From: PUPG01 sp964463915
Lineage (GTDB): Bacteria > Bacteroidota > Bacteroidia > Bacteroidales > UBA7960
Direction: 5' to 3'
Assembly (NCBI GenBank): GCA_964463915.1
Contig: CAYXEH010000004.1
Location: 39,040-103,039 of the forward strand
DNA: 64,000 nucleotides
A model generated the notes under the pieces. It saw nothing but the letters and a program-made list of their open reading frames with translations. It was not told where the DNA came from and made no database searches. The translations under genes and the position numbers were made by a program. Below are positions 44,536-53,704 of this stretch, piece after piece. Position 1 is the first letter of the stretch. Every line of letters starts with the position of its first letter.

Positions 44536-44636
44536 CGGCCTCAGGTACCTGACAGTCTTATGCACTGACTGACAGCCCCGGCACCTCACAACCTCGGGCA
44601 CTAAAGGCCTCATGTACTGACAACTCCGGATGCTGA
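44524..44636. repeat. Decayed short tandem repeat beginning in the baeRF stop region
   Basis: About seven diverged copies of CCTCAGGTACTGAC at 16-20 base spacing. The first copy is the gene's own last codons and stop (44524-44537), the second follows at once (CCTCAGGTACCTGAC), and later copies include CCTCATGTACTGAC and CCTCGGGCACTAAA. The array fills the space to the convergent response-regulator gene. Confidence 0.65.
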
Positions 44637-44640
44637 CTGC

Positions 44641-45993
44641 CTATTGCGGAAAGCGAATACTGTATTCCCGCATTTTGTTATATAGCGTTTTTCTGTCTAC
44701 CTGGAGAATCTCTGCCGCACGGGATTTGTTGTTTTTCACTTCTTCCAGCGCATGCAATATCGCTTCCTTTTCGGCCAGCATTGCGGCCTGCTTTAAGGTC
44801 ATGGGTCGTTTTGTTCCCCCCGGAAAGGAAGCATCATTTTGCTCCTCTATTCCAAAATACCGGATTTCATCGGGCAATGTATCGGTTGTTATATCACTGC
44901 CCCCGGAAAGCAGCACGCATCGTTTCACAATATTCTCCAGTTCCCTGATATTGCCCGGCCAGGGATACCGCAAAAAGATCTCCTGCACCTCGTCCTCAAT
45001 TCCCTCCACCGATTTCCCGAAATCGGCATTGGCAATTTTGATAAAATAAGCGGCAAACAAGAAAATATCCTCTTTTCGCTTTCGCAAAGGGGGAATAAGG
45101 ATCTTGAAACCATTGATACGGTGATACAAGTCTTCCCTGAAGTGATGTGAGGGCAAATTACCCATCAGGTCCTCGTTGGTGGCAGTGATGATCCGCACAT
45201 CGACCGGTATGTTTTTATTATCTCCCAGTCGGTTAATGGTCTTTTCCTGCAGGGTTCTGAGCAACTTAACCTGGTTATTCATAGAGAGATTCCCCACCTC
45301 ATCCAGAAAAAGGGTACCACCGTCGGCCTCCTCGAAACAGCCTTTTTTATCCTGGACCGCTCCGGTGAAAGCCCCCTTTACGTGACCGAACAATTCACTG
45401 TTGGCCAGCTCTCCGGGCATTGCACCGCAATCCAGGGCCACAAAAGGCTTGTCTTTTCTCTTACTTTTACTGTGGATCGCCCGGGCTATGTATTCCTTTC
45501 CGGAACCGGTTTCGCCTTCAACCAGCACACTCAGGTCACAGGGAGCAACCAGTTCCACATGATTCATCACACTCTGCATGGATGCACTCTCCCCACGGAC
45601 AAAGTCGTGCTGAAACAATCTGTTTGCGCCTGGCTCACGGTCCATGATACGGCGAATAAGCCTCAGGATTTCTTCGGGGATCAGGGGTTTGGTGACATAA
45701 TCCAGCGCTCCGGCCTTAATCGCCTGAACGGCCGTGCGCACATCGGCATAAGCCGTCATGAAAACAACAGGCACCCACGGATCAAGCTTCCTGATTTGTG
45801 CAAACACCTCCATCCCGTCGGCATCGGGGAGCCTGTAATCACAAACCACAATAAAAATGTCTCCGGTTTTCAATGCTTTCAGCCCATTATTGGCCGAATA
45901 AGCCACAATGGCTTCGACTCCGTTTTTATGCAAATATGTTTGCAACTGTTTGCAAACGAAGGTATCGTCATCAATGATCAATGCTTTTTTCAT
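44641..45993 (-). CDS. NtrC-type sigma-54-dependent response regulator
   Basis: A 450-residue protein from the ATG at 45993 (MKKALIIDDDTF); the frame extends to 46158 but the extension is not coding. Receiver domain (1-115) with acidic pocket Asp8-Asp10 and phospho-acceptor Asp52, then AAA+ domain with Walker A GETGSGKE, intact GAFTGA loop and GGTLFLDEVG, and a C-terminal Fis-type helix-turn-helix (KSRAAEILQVDRKTLYNKMREYS). It activates sigma-54 promoters on phosphorylation. No histidine kinase gene is adjacent, so it is an orphan here; its targets are unknown. Confidence 0.95.
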   Translation of the reverse strand: MKKALIIDDDTFVCKQLQTYLHKNGVEAIVAYSANNGLKALKTGDIFIVVCDYRLPDADGMEVFAQIRKLDPWVPVVFMTAYADVRTAVQAIKAGALDYVTKPLIPEEILRLIRRIMDREPGANRLFQHDFVRGESASMQSVMNHVELVAPCDLSVLVEGETGSGKEYIARAIHSKSKRKDKPFVALDCGAMPGELANSELFGHVKGAFTGAVQDKKGCFEEADGGTLFLDEVGNLSMNNQVKLLRTLQEKTINRLGDNKNIPVDVRIITATNEDLMGNLPSHHFREDLYHRINGFKILIPPLRKRKEDIFLFAAYFIKIANADFGKSVEGIEDEVQEIFLRYPWPGNIRELENIVKRCVLLSGGSDITTDTLPDEIRYFGIEEQNDASFPGGTKRPMTLKQAAMLAEKEAILHALEEVKNNKSRAAEILQVDRKTLYNKMREYSIRFPQ

Positions 45994-46157
45994 AAAAATG
46001 GTTTTGTGCGCCCGGCATAATTTGTGTGGACATAATTCCCCACTCGTAAATATACAAAAAAAACAGCTATTTAACATCCGACCGGTTAAATGCCGGCCAG
46101 ACAGGGAAGGCAATAAAAAAACCACTATATTTATGGTCTTATTCAAAAAATCGTTCA

Positions 46158-47507
46158 ATGCGTAAACGGCTGGTCATCTCTTGTTTGTTTGTTGCCACTT
46201 TTTTGCAGGCTTTCGGCTGGTCAGAACACCCCATGCTTGCCAGGCCTGCATTGGCAGGATTAGGGCTATGGGATGAGATCGGTCCGACAGAAGTGAAACA
46301 TCTGACCACATTTCTGCTGGAGACGGAAAACCGTCTGGAGCCGTTTCTCGCCAGTCATGAACATTGGGCACGGACCCACCTGCCGCATTATCAACCCAGG
46401 CCGGATGACCTTGCTTTCCGCGCGGGCGGCGACACAACCGACATTGTGTTGCGTTTTCTCCAGGCCATCCGTGTTAATCCCGGCATGCAGATGCCGCTTT
46501 ACCTCCATCCACTTCCAGGCCAAACGATCGGGAACCATCCTCACCCAGGCCCCCAGGTCATTACACCTGGCAGAAACACTGAATTCATTCATCTTCCCAT
46601 CCACATCCAACTCCGTGAAGGGGAAAAGATCCCGCCCCTGGATGTGCTGGTTACTGCAAACGAAGAACCTGATTACGGCTTTGACCTTGGCCTGTTTACT
46701 GACAATCAGAACGATTATGGTACACGTTATGGTTTCGGAGAACAGCCATTCGGAAACCCCAACCTGGCCTATAGCAGCCAGGCTCCATTCCACATGGCCT
46801 TTTACCATGAAGCCGGTATTGTTTACAGGTTTGCCCCGGAGCTGAACCGCACCTTCCTTGACTACCGGGTTCATCTTTTCAGGGAATTATCCGTTTTTGC
46901 CTTTAGCAATGATCAGCATTACTGGGGATGGCGTTTTCTCGGATGGAGCATGCATTATGCAGGAGACATTACCATGCCTTATTACAGCAAACCCCTCCCC
47001 GGCTATAGCACCTCCCGCATGTTGTGGATCAACCTGAAAGCCATGCTCGGGTTTCCCCGGAATGTGGAAGACGCCGTGCAGCTGGTATCCAACAGACATA
47101 CTGCCATGGAGGCTTATCAACAGCAAGAACTTCGCCGGGCGTACCTGACAAATAATTTCACCCATCCATTCTTTCAGGCACTTGCCCTACCGGAATTCCC
47201 GGTTCCTTATTTCCAAAATTTCATCCGTACTTACGCCTCCTATGGCGCGGCAAGTCAATCGACCCATACAGATGCGCTCCTTGCTAAACACCTGCCGGAA
47301 TATATGGTTTCGGATCCCTCAGTCGAGGTCAGTGAAATGCCGCAGCTAAAAAATCTGGCCAGGCTGGTACATGCTGAACAGGGCGGGGAGTCTGCCGAAG
47401 CCCTGAATGCCATGATCGCTGAACGATTAAGCGCCTACAGCATGAGCATCCGGGCACTGCTTATCTCTGTGGCCCGGGAAACAGGCATGGGAACACAGCA
47501 CCATTAA
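46158..47507 (+). CDS. Secreted zinc phospholipase C / S1-P1 nuclease-fold protein
   Basis: A 449-residue protein with a signal peptide (1-20, ending QAFG), so that the mature chain starts with Trp21, as in Bacillus cereus phospholipase C and P1 nuclease, where the N-terminal Trp amine and carbonyl bind zinc. Further ligand-like motifs are HP at 24-25, HYAGDITMPYY (from His266) matching the HxxGDxxxP signature, and HTAMEAY (about 314-320) matching HxxxE. The final His of the usual HxxGDxxxPxH is Tyr here. Length exceeds the typical 250-300 residues. Substrate (phospholipid or nucleic acid) cannot be decided. Confidence 0.68.
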   Translation: MRKRLVISCLFVATFLQAFGWSEHPMLARPALAGLGLWDEIGPTEVKHLTTFLLETENRLEPFLASHEHWARTHLPHYQPRPDDLAFRAGGDTTDIVLRFLQAIRVNPGMQMPLYLHPLPGQTIGNHPHPGPQVITPGRNTEFIHLPIHIQLREGEKIPPLDVLVTANEEPDYGFDLGLFTDNQNDYGTRYGFGEQPFGNPNLAYSSQAPFHMAFYHEAGIVYRFAPELNRTFLDYRVHLFRELSVFAFSNDQHYWGWRFLGWSMHYAGDITMPYYSKPLPGYSTSRMLWINLKAMLGFPRNVEDAVQLVSNRHTAMEAYQQQELRRAYLTNNFTHPFFQALALPEFPVPYFQNFIRTYASYGAASQSTHTDALLAKHLPEYMVSDPSVEVSEMPQLKNLARLVHAEQGGESAEALNAMIAERLSAYSMSIRALLISVARETGMGTQHH

Positions 47508-47536
47508 GGGAATAACAGGATGCCCCCGAGCCAGCC

Positions 47537-47743
47537 TTACTCCGGATTGAAATCATCTCTGCGGTAGTCATTAAAAGAATTCACATCCAGACACATCCCA
47601 CGGTAAAGGAATGCCGGATAATCACTGATATGGAAACATTGCAGGAAGACCTTCAACATATCCATAAAACGCCTTTCCTCCAAAAGTATCGGCTTCGGGG
47701 CAACTCCGACAGTTAGTTTAATCCTTAAAACAGCCTCAGCCAT
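47537..47743 (-). CDS. Possible small hypothetical protein
   Basis: A 68-residue frame alone in the 353-base space between the phospholipase-like gene and the S9 peptidase gene. It has no signal peptide, no known motif and no visible promoter. Amino-acid composition is not obviously non-coding (one Cys-containing hydrophobic stretch DMLKVFLQCFHISDYPAFLY). I keep it as a weak call; the rest of the space holds only an AT-rich upstream region for the peptidase gene. Confidence 0.3.
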   Translation of the reverse strand: MAEAVLRIKLTVGVAPKPILLEERRFMDMLKVFLQCFHISDYPAFLYRGMCLDVNSFNDYRRDDFNPE

Positions 47744-47860
47744 GTTTAAATATAGCCAATCAGCCAGTAAACACAGGTCAGGTATGGTTTTCCAAAATTA
47801 TTTTCTTTAATTTTACCCCTCTCTCAAAACTTATTAACCAATTAAACTGCTTAATACGAC

Positions 47861-50413
47861 ATGAAGAAATCCGTTTTATTAAAAAAAGTTTTATCCTTAC
47901 TGATCATCCTTGCCGGCACGGGATTGGCAGCCCAGGATGTCCTCACGGAACAGGGCTACCAGGAACCGCCGCAGGAGATCAAAGACCTGGTACTTGCACC
48001 AAGGTATGAAAATGTAACTCTTTCCAATCTGGGACCCGATCGCAGCGTTTTTCTGGTCCCTGTCAGGGATGGACTGACCCCGATTGAAAAACTGGCCAAG
48101 CCTTATCATAATTTCGGAGGCATCCAGGTAGATACAGCAGCCAATCGCCAGCGGCGTTATACCACGGGCGGTTCCCCGGGCTATGAATTCTTTGATTGGG
48201 AAAGAACACGCACCCGCACCATCAGGACCCCTGACAATGGCCGGGTTTCTAACTCTACCTGGTCGCCCGATGGGTCTAAACTGGCTTATTTCGTTCATTA
48301 TGAAAATGAAAGCCACATTTATGTGACCGAAACTTCAGGCAGGCGCGCCAACAGGATCACCACCTCTCCCGCGCTGCTTACCCTTTCAACCCCCATTGAA
48401 TGGTCGGCAGACGGACAATACATCACCACCATTGTGGTTCCCCAAAACCGGGGTCCAAGGCCCCAACACACACCTGAAGGCGAATTGTTGATACAGAAGA
48501 CGGATGAGGGAAAGAACGAGTTGCGCACCTATCCCAACCTTCTTGAAGGAGCGAACGAAAAAAACATGTTCGAATATTATGCCACCGGCCAAATTGTCCG
48601 GATCAATGTGGATAACGGTACGGTTCACGAAGTTGGCGAACCAGGCCTGTATGCCGGCGTAAGTATGGCCCCTGACGGAGAGTATTTCCAGGTGACCACC
48701 ATCCAGAAGCCTTTTTCAAACATTGTTCCTGTGAGCATGTTTGCTTCAGTAACAGAGTTATGGGACATCGATGGAAATGTGATCGCCGAGCTCAGCAGCC
48801 GCGACCTGCGCGACGGAAGAAACAACAACGATGACGACGACGCTCCTCAGAAACGTCAGATCACCTGGCGTCCTGACGGCCATGGCATCAGCTATTTGTT
48901 AAAAGATGCCCCTCCGGAGGAAGAAGAGGAGGACAGCGACAATGGAAATGGCGAAGCCGATGAACAGGACGAGGAAGAAGAGGAAGAAGAAAAAGAGGAA
49001 GTGATGGACCGGGTATATCACTGGGTTCCTCCATATGGGGAAGAAGATCAGGAAGTGATTTTCTCAAACAAGAATGATATCCGCGGTCTTGAATACTCGC
49101 AGGATTGCCAGACATTGTTCCTCACAGAAAGACAAAGGGGTGAAACACATGTCTATGCCGTATTTTTGGATGAGCCGGAAGAAAAACACACCATCTACCA
49201 ATGGGAAACGGATGAGTTTTACGAAAACCCGGGCAGCCTGATGACTACAGCAGGTGCATACGGTCCGGCAATCGTACGCCAGTCCACCGACCGTGATTTC
49301 GTTTACCTTTCGGGTGTCAAATACCATGAAGAATGGAGAGAGAATGCCCCCCAGCCATTCCTTGACAAAGTAGAGATCCGCAGTGGCGAAAAATCAAGGG
49401 TATTTGAAAGCCAGGAAGACGTATTCGAGGAGGTACGGGCCATCATTGACGATGACCTGAACCAGATTGTCATTGAACGGGAAACCCCCACGGATGTTCC
49501 TGACTCTTACCTCAAAAATACCAGTGACGGTTCCCTGGAAAAACTTACAGACAATGTGGACCACTCACCCGAAATCACGAATGCCATTTACAAAGATTTT
49601 GACGTAACGCGTACCGACGGGATCACTTTCCCGGTCAGGGCAATCCTGCCGCAAGATTACCAGGAGGGAGAAAGACTCCCTGTCATGTTCTGGTTCTATC
49701 CCAGGGAATACAATGACCAGGAAGCACTGGATAATGCACAGAGAAGGCAAAACATCAACAGCTTCCGCTCCATCGGGGCACGTTCCATGCAGATGCTTCT
49801 CACCCGCGGATATGCGGTAGTACTGCCGAACTTCCCCATTATTGGCCCCATGGATGAAGTCAACGACAACTTCGTTCCAAGCATTCAGAGAAACTGGCAT
49901 GCCATTATTGGCGCCTGTGATGAGATGGGATTCCTCGACCGCGATCGCCTGGCCCTCGGCGGCCACAGCTACGGCGCTTTCGGCACGGCTCACTCCATGA
50001 TCCGGACCCCCTATTTTAAAGCAGGGATCGCCGGTGCAGGAAACTACAACAGAACCCTCACTCCCATCACTTTCCAGCGTGAAAGAAGAGTGCTCTGGGG
50101 AGGACGCGAATCCTATATCACCATGTCACCCATCTTATGGGCAGAAAGGATGGACGGCGCCCTGCTGATGTATCACGGTGCCGATGACACCAACGTAGGC
50201 ACATGGCCCATCAACTCCAAAAGGATGTTCCATGCCCTGAACGGCCTGGACAGGGAAGCCGCCCTTTACATGTATCCATATGAAGACCACGGGCAATCCG
50301 GTCAGGAAACCCTGCTGGATATGTGGGCAAGATGGGTCGAATGGCTTGACTACCATGTGAAGTACTACGAACAGAAAGAAGAGGAAGAGAAAGAGGAAGA
50401 GGATAAGGAATAG
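47861..50413 (+). CDS. Secreted S9-family (prolyl oligopeptidase-type) serine peptidase
   Basis: An 850-residue protein with a signal peptide ending GLAAQ (about residue 24). The N-terminal two-thirds is a beta-propeller-like region with WSPDGSKLAYF and WRPDGHGISYLL repeats. The C-terminal alpha/beta-hydrolase has nucleophile GGHSYGAFG (Ser702), Asp at about 775-776 (HGADDTNVG) and His810 (YEDHGQSGQ). It most resembles the glutamyl-endopeptidase-like branch. Two acidic low-complexity tracts, about 351-381 and the last 15 residues, consist largely of Glu and Asp. Closed by a strong terminator. Confidence 0.9.
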   Translation: MKKSVLLKKVLSLLIILAGTGLAAQDVLTEQGYQEPPQEIKDLVLAPRYENVTLSNLGPDRSVFLVPVRDGLTPIEKLAKPYHNFGGIQVDTAANRQRRYTTGGSPGYEFFDWERTRTRTIRTPDNGRVSNSTWSPDGSKLAYFVHYENESHIYVTETSGRRANRITTSPALLTLSTPIEWSADGQYITTIVVPQNRGPRPQHTPEGELLIQKTDEGKNELRTYPNLLEGANEKNMFEYYATGQIVRINVDNGTVHEVGEPGLYAGVSMAPDGEYFQVTTIQKPFSNIVPVSMFASVTELWDIDGNVIAELSSRDLRDGRNNNDDDDAPQKRQITWRPDGHGISYLLKDAPPEEEEEDSDNGNGEADEQDEEEEEEEKEEVMDRVYHWVPPYGEEDQEVIFSNKNDIRGLEYSQDCQTLFLTERQRGETHVYAVFLDEPEEKHTIYQWETDEFYENPGSLMTTAGAYGPAIVRQSTDRDFVYLSGVKYHEEWRENAPQPFLDKVEIRSGEKSRVFESQEDVFEEVRAIIDDDLNQIVIERETPTDVPDSYLKNTSDGSLEKLTDNVDHSPEITNAIYKDFDVTRTDGITFPVRAILPQDYQEGERLPVMFWFYPREYNDQEALDNAQRRQNINSFRSIGARSMQMLLTRGYAVVLPNFPIIGPMDEVNDNFVPSIQRNWHAIIGACDEMGFLDRDRLALGGHSYGAFGTAHSMIRTPYFKAGIAGAGNYNRTLTPITFQRERRVLWGGRESYITMSPILWAERMDGALLMYHGADDTNVGTWPINSKRMFHALNGLDREAALYMYPYEDHGQSGQETLLDMWARWVEWLDYHVKYYEQKEEEEKEEEDKE

Positions 50414-50446
50414 TCCGTTTATTTAGTACTTCTCACAACAGATTGC

Positions 50447-50484
50447 AAAAAAGCCGTTTCATGTCAGCATGAAACGGCTTTTTT
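50447..50484. terminator. Strong intrinsic terminator after the S9 peptidase gene
   Basis: Perfect stem AAAAAAGCCGTTTCATG / CATGAAACGGCTTTTTT around loop TCAG. It could serve the convergent GH97 gene too. Confidence 0.95.
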
Positions 50485-50606
50485 CTTACGTGCAGGACCC
50501 GTGTTGGATGTAAGGATTCCTTTAAAAACCCAGCGGATTCCGCCGACTTTCGGGTTTTAATGCGAAACCATTCGGATTGATGACATGGAAACTTCCACGA
50601 CTGTCT

Positions 50607-52670
50607 CTAGTCCAGGGGGCGAAACCTTATGGCCTGCCCCCCGCCACTTGCCAGCCGCAGGGTAAGGGTCATGTCGCTGGTTACTGTAATTTCCTCGCGT
50701 ACAAACTCATAGGGCGCATCCTCCCAGCCGGCATCCCTGCCATCGCGGTAGATCTCTGCCACATAGGTTCGCCCCGGCTCCAGAAATCCAAGTGAGGCCC
50801 TAAGCACACGTCCGTGTGCATTGGTGATACTTCCCAGAAACCAGTCATCGCTGTTACGGTCTTTGCGCACCACTGTCAGGTAATTCCCGATGCTGGCATG
50901 CAAAACCCTGGTTTCCTCCCAGTCGGTGGAAACGTCTTTGATAAACCGGAAAGCTTCAGGATAATCTTCATAGTTTTCCACCAGATCGGCCGCCATTTGC
51001 AGGGGACTGTATATGGTTATATACAAAGCCAGCTCTTTGGCGAGGGTGGATTTGATCCGGTTGTCTTCCTGGTATTCATCGAAGTACAAATCCAACACCC
51101 CCGGTGTATAATCAAAAGGACCGGCCAGGTTTCGCAGGAAAGGCAGTTGCACAGTATACTCAGGCGGGTTCCCGCCCGCCTCCCCCCAGGCATTATACTC
51201 CTGTCCGATGGCTACTTCCGAGGTCATCATGTTGGGATAGGTACGCTCCAGGCCAGTACCCATCACCCCTTCATGCACATTCAGCATGATTTTATGCTCA
51301 GCGGCTTTTCTGATCACATCCAGGTGATGATTCACCATAAACTGCCCGTGATGCCATTCAAGCAGTTCATCCCCGTCTTCATCATAGCGGACAATCTCGG
51401 TGCCATGACCCACATATCCTGTTTTCAGGGCACGAGCCCCCAGATCTTCCAGCAACCGAAGGGCTTCAGGTAGTTGTTCTTCATAATGAAGCACGCTGGC
51501 GGAGGTTTCATGGTGCCCCATGAGTCGCGTACCCTTTTCACGGGCATAGGCTGCGACCTCTTCCAGGTCAAACTCCTCCACGGGCCGGGTGAAATCAAAC
51601 ACCACCCCGCTTTCATACCAGGCTTCATCCCAGCCGGGGTTCCAGCCTTCCACCAGTACATGATCAAAGCCGTGTGCCGCGGCAAAATCGATATACCTTT
51701 TGGCCGTTTCAGTGGTGGCGCCCAGCTTTTCACCCGGATGCCAGGTGTACTTGTCCAGGTGCATGCCCCACCATATTCCCACATACTTGCCAGGGTTGAT
51801 CCAGGAGGTGTCTTCGAGCTTATTGGGTTCGTTGAGGTTCAGGATCATGTTGGAGGTGATCAGGTCACCGGGGAAATCCGTAATCAGAATGGTCCGCCAG
51901 GGTGTCACCCTGGTTTCCGACACCCGCACCCGGTCGCCTTCCGCCCATGGCACCAGGTTTGCCTTGAAGGTATACGCACCGGTACGCTCCATGGTCATGG
52001 TGGAATAATCGACCAGGGCGGCCTGATGGAAAGAAAGATACAGCTCATCCTTTGTTCGCATCGTAAACGGGGTATGCACCGTATCCGCCTGGCTTACAGG
52101 GGTATTGTTGTAATAATATTCGTATCGGTTCCATTGGTAGGCATCGATGTACCACGAGTCGTGATCACCGGTCAGGCGGAACTCGGTGAGCTCATCCATG
52201 ATCCGGAAAGATTCCAGGCCCGGCTGCTTAGGGTATTCATACCGGAAAGCCACCCCGTCGTCAAAGGCCCGGAACTCCAGAATCAGCTGCCGCCCCGGCT
52301 CTTCCTTCTCCTGCAGAAAAACCCTGAGCACATCGCAATGATTGTCTACATAGCGAGACTGACCCCATACCTGCTCCCAGGTTTCCCTCACGGGCAAGAT
52401 TTCATGGGCCGTCACTTCAAAACCGCTTACCAGGTCGGGCAGATCTTTCAGCTCCAGGCCCAGTGCAGACCAGTCAATTACTTCCTGCCCGAAGCGGGTC
52501 ACCCGGTAAAAAGGTTGTCCGTCTGCCAATCCGAAATGCACCGTATGCACCGCAGCCGGCGAATTAACCGTCAATTCTTCCATAACTTGTTGCCCATTAT
52601 TGTTGGCCGGTAACCAGTGAACCAGCCACATTACGACCATGATGGTCAGCAATCCGGTCTTTTTCATCAC
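50607..52670 (-). CDS. Glycoside hydrolase family 97 protein (SusB-like alpha-glucosidase)
   Basis: A 687-residue protein with a signal peptide (about 1-22, ending WLPANNNGQ). The N-terminal super-sandwich domain is followed by a TIM barrel with EGWNPGWDEAWYESG, GHHETSASVLHYEEQ and LNVHEGVMGTGLERTYPN, which carry the calcium and catalytic carboxylates. The Glu in NVHEG corresponds to the base of inverting GH97 enzymes such as SusB, whereas the retaining galactosidase branch differs here. It acts on alpha-glucosides in the periplasm or on the surface. No susC/susD pair is nearby, so it is an isolated GH97. Confidence 0.93.
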   Translation of the reverse strand: MMKKTGLLTIMVVMWLVHWLPANNNGQQVMEELTVNSPAAVHTVHFGLADGQPFYRVTRFGQEVIDWSALGLELKDLPDLVSGFEVTAHEILPVRETWEQVWGQSRYVDNHCDVLRVFLQEKEEPGRQLILEFRAFDDGVAFRYEYPKQPGLESFRIMDELTEFRLTGDHDSWYIDAYQWNRYEYYYNNTPVSQADTVHTPFTMRTKDELYLSFHQAALVDYSTMTMERTGAYTFKANLVPWAEGDRVRVSETRVTPWRTILITDFPGDLITSNMILNLNEPNKLEDTSWINPGKYVGIWWGMHLDKYTWHPGEKLGATTETAKRYIDFAAAHGFDHVLVEGWNPGWDEAWYESGVVFDFTRPVEEFDLEEVAAYAREKGTRLMGHHETSASVLHYEEQLPEALRLLEDLGARALKTGYVGHGTEIVRYDEDGDELLEWHHGQFMVNHHLDVIRKAAEHKIMLNVHEGVMGTGLERTYPNMMTSEVAIGQEYNAWGEAGGNPPEYTVQLPFLRNLAGPFDYTPGVLDLYFDEYQEDNRIKSTLAKELALYITIYSPLQMAADLVENYEDYPEAFRFIKDVSTDWEETRVLHASIGNYLTVVRKDRNSDDWFLGSITNAHGRVLRASLGFLEPGRTYVAEIYRDGRDAGWEDAPYEFVREEITVTSDMTLTLRLASGGGQAIRFRPLD

Positions 52671-52800
52671 AAGAAATATTTTTATCCGTCAATATAACAA
52701 TTACGTCAAAGCGAACCTGATTACCTCACCCGGGAACTCGCTCCTTTTACAATATCATCCTTGTGATGAATCACCCGAATTGATGCGGTAAGAAGCGGGA

Positions 52801-53385
52801 TCAGAGTTCCGGAAGCTGAACCTCCCCAACAATGGCATTGAATGCTCCCCTGACTTCCACTTCGAGCACTGTATTCAGATCTGTCAGATAAAACCCCGTG
52901 GCCTGGATAATGAATTCTCCGGCTACCTCATCTTCACGTGAACGGGATATCTCCACCTCGCCTCCATCAGATAGGACAAGGGCCATGTTGCCGTCCGGAT
53001 CATCAATAAACAAAAAAGCAAAACGGTCTTCACCAGGGGCCCAGGAATCGTCCAGGTCATCCGGATCCAGGTCCTGTACCTGGTAAGATCCAGTTGATGG
53101 GCGGGCCCATCCTTTGGAAAACCACATATTATTGGTGGGTGTTTCGTTTGTTGACAGGTTCAGAATGAAAAAAGTATCTCCCGTATCCTGGTCAACCATC
53201 ATGTCAAATAAAGCCGTCCCTTGCAGATTACGTTCGATGTCTCCCGTAACACCAGCTTCGAACTCTCCGGGGTCGGGCATATCGTAGCCATTGCCGGGCA
53301 AGTCTCCGTCTTCCTCATCACCGCATCCCGCAAAGAAAAATAAAAAAATAAAAGCCAGCAATAACCGCCCTGTTTTGTCAATCAT
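52801..53385 (-). CDS. Hypothetical lipoprotein
   Basis: A 194-residue protein with lipobox FFAGC (Cys at about 21), then a Gly/Asp/Glu-rich linker and an acidic beta-strand-rich domain (FDMMVDQDTGDTFFILNL, EFIIQATGFYLTDLNTVLEVEVRGAF). The pattern resembles small surface lipoproteins with a calycin-like or jelly-roll fold, but I do not recognise a family. Monocistronic between GH97 and the repeat array. Confidence 0.75.
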   Translation of the reverse strand: MIDKTGRLLLAFIFLFFFAGCGDEEDGDLPGNGYDMPDPGEFEAGVTGDIERNLQGTALFDMMVDQDTGDTFFILNLSTNETPTNNMWFSKGWARPSTGSYQVQDLDPDDLDDSWAPGEDRFAFLFIDDPDGNMALVLSDGGEVEISRSREDEVAGEFIIQATGFYLTDLNTVLEVEVRGAFNAIVGEVQLPEL

Positions 53386-53540
53386 GGTAAAAAATTTGTG
53401 TGTTTGTATTATCTCACCTACAATTTACAAAAAAATCAGGGAATGGCTCAATGCATTACGACAACCCGCTTTACACGCCCGGCGGGCGCAATGTTTCCTT
53501 GTTTAAGTTGCGGCCGTGCGATGACAGGCAACAACCCGGC

Positions 53541-53702
53541 AATCAGGCAGTGGCGGGGTGCTGACGGACAACAATGCCGGTAATCAGGCAGCGGCGGGGT
53601 GCTGAGGGGAAATAGCCCGACAATCGGGCAACAGCGGGATGCTGACGGGCAACAATGCCGGTAATCAATCAACAGTGGGGTGCTGACGGGAAATAGCCCG
53701 GT
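53541..53702. repeat. Decayed tandem repeat, period 40-41 (81-base double unit), running into the MFS stop
   Basis: Four units at 53541-53581, 53582-53621, 53622-53662 and 53663-53702. A fifth, starting AATCAGGAAGCGGCG at 53703, is the 3' end of the MFS gene with its stop (53705-53707). Units 1 and 3 end CAACAATGCCGGT and units 2 and 4 end AAATAGCCCG, so a two-unit block was itself duplicated. The rest of the 53386-53704 space contains only a partial fifth unit and the promoter region of the lipoprotein gene. Confidence 0.8.
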
Positions 53703-53704
53703 AA

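Noticed and set aside
51474..52613. 379-codon frame opposite the GH97 gene
   Set aside because: Antisense shadow in a high-GC gene; GH97 motifs on the other strand are unambiguous.
53541..53702. CRISPR-like array
   Set aside because: Units are contiguous, diverged and lack unique spacers; no cas genes are present.
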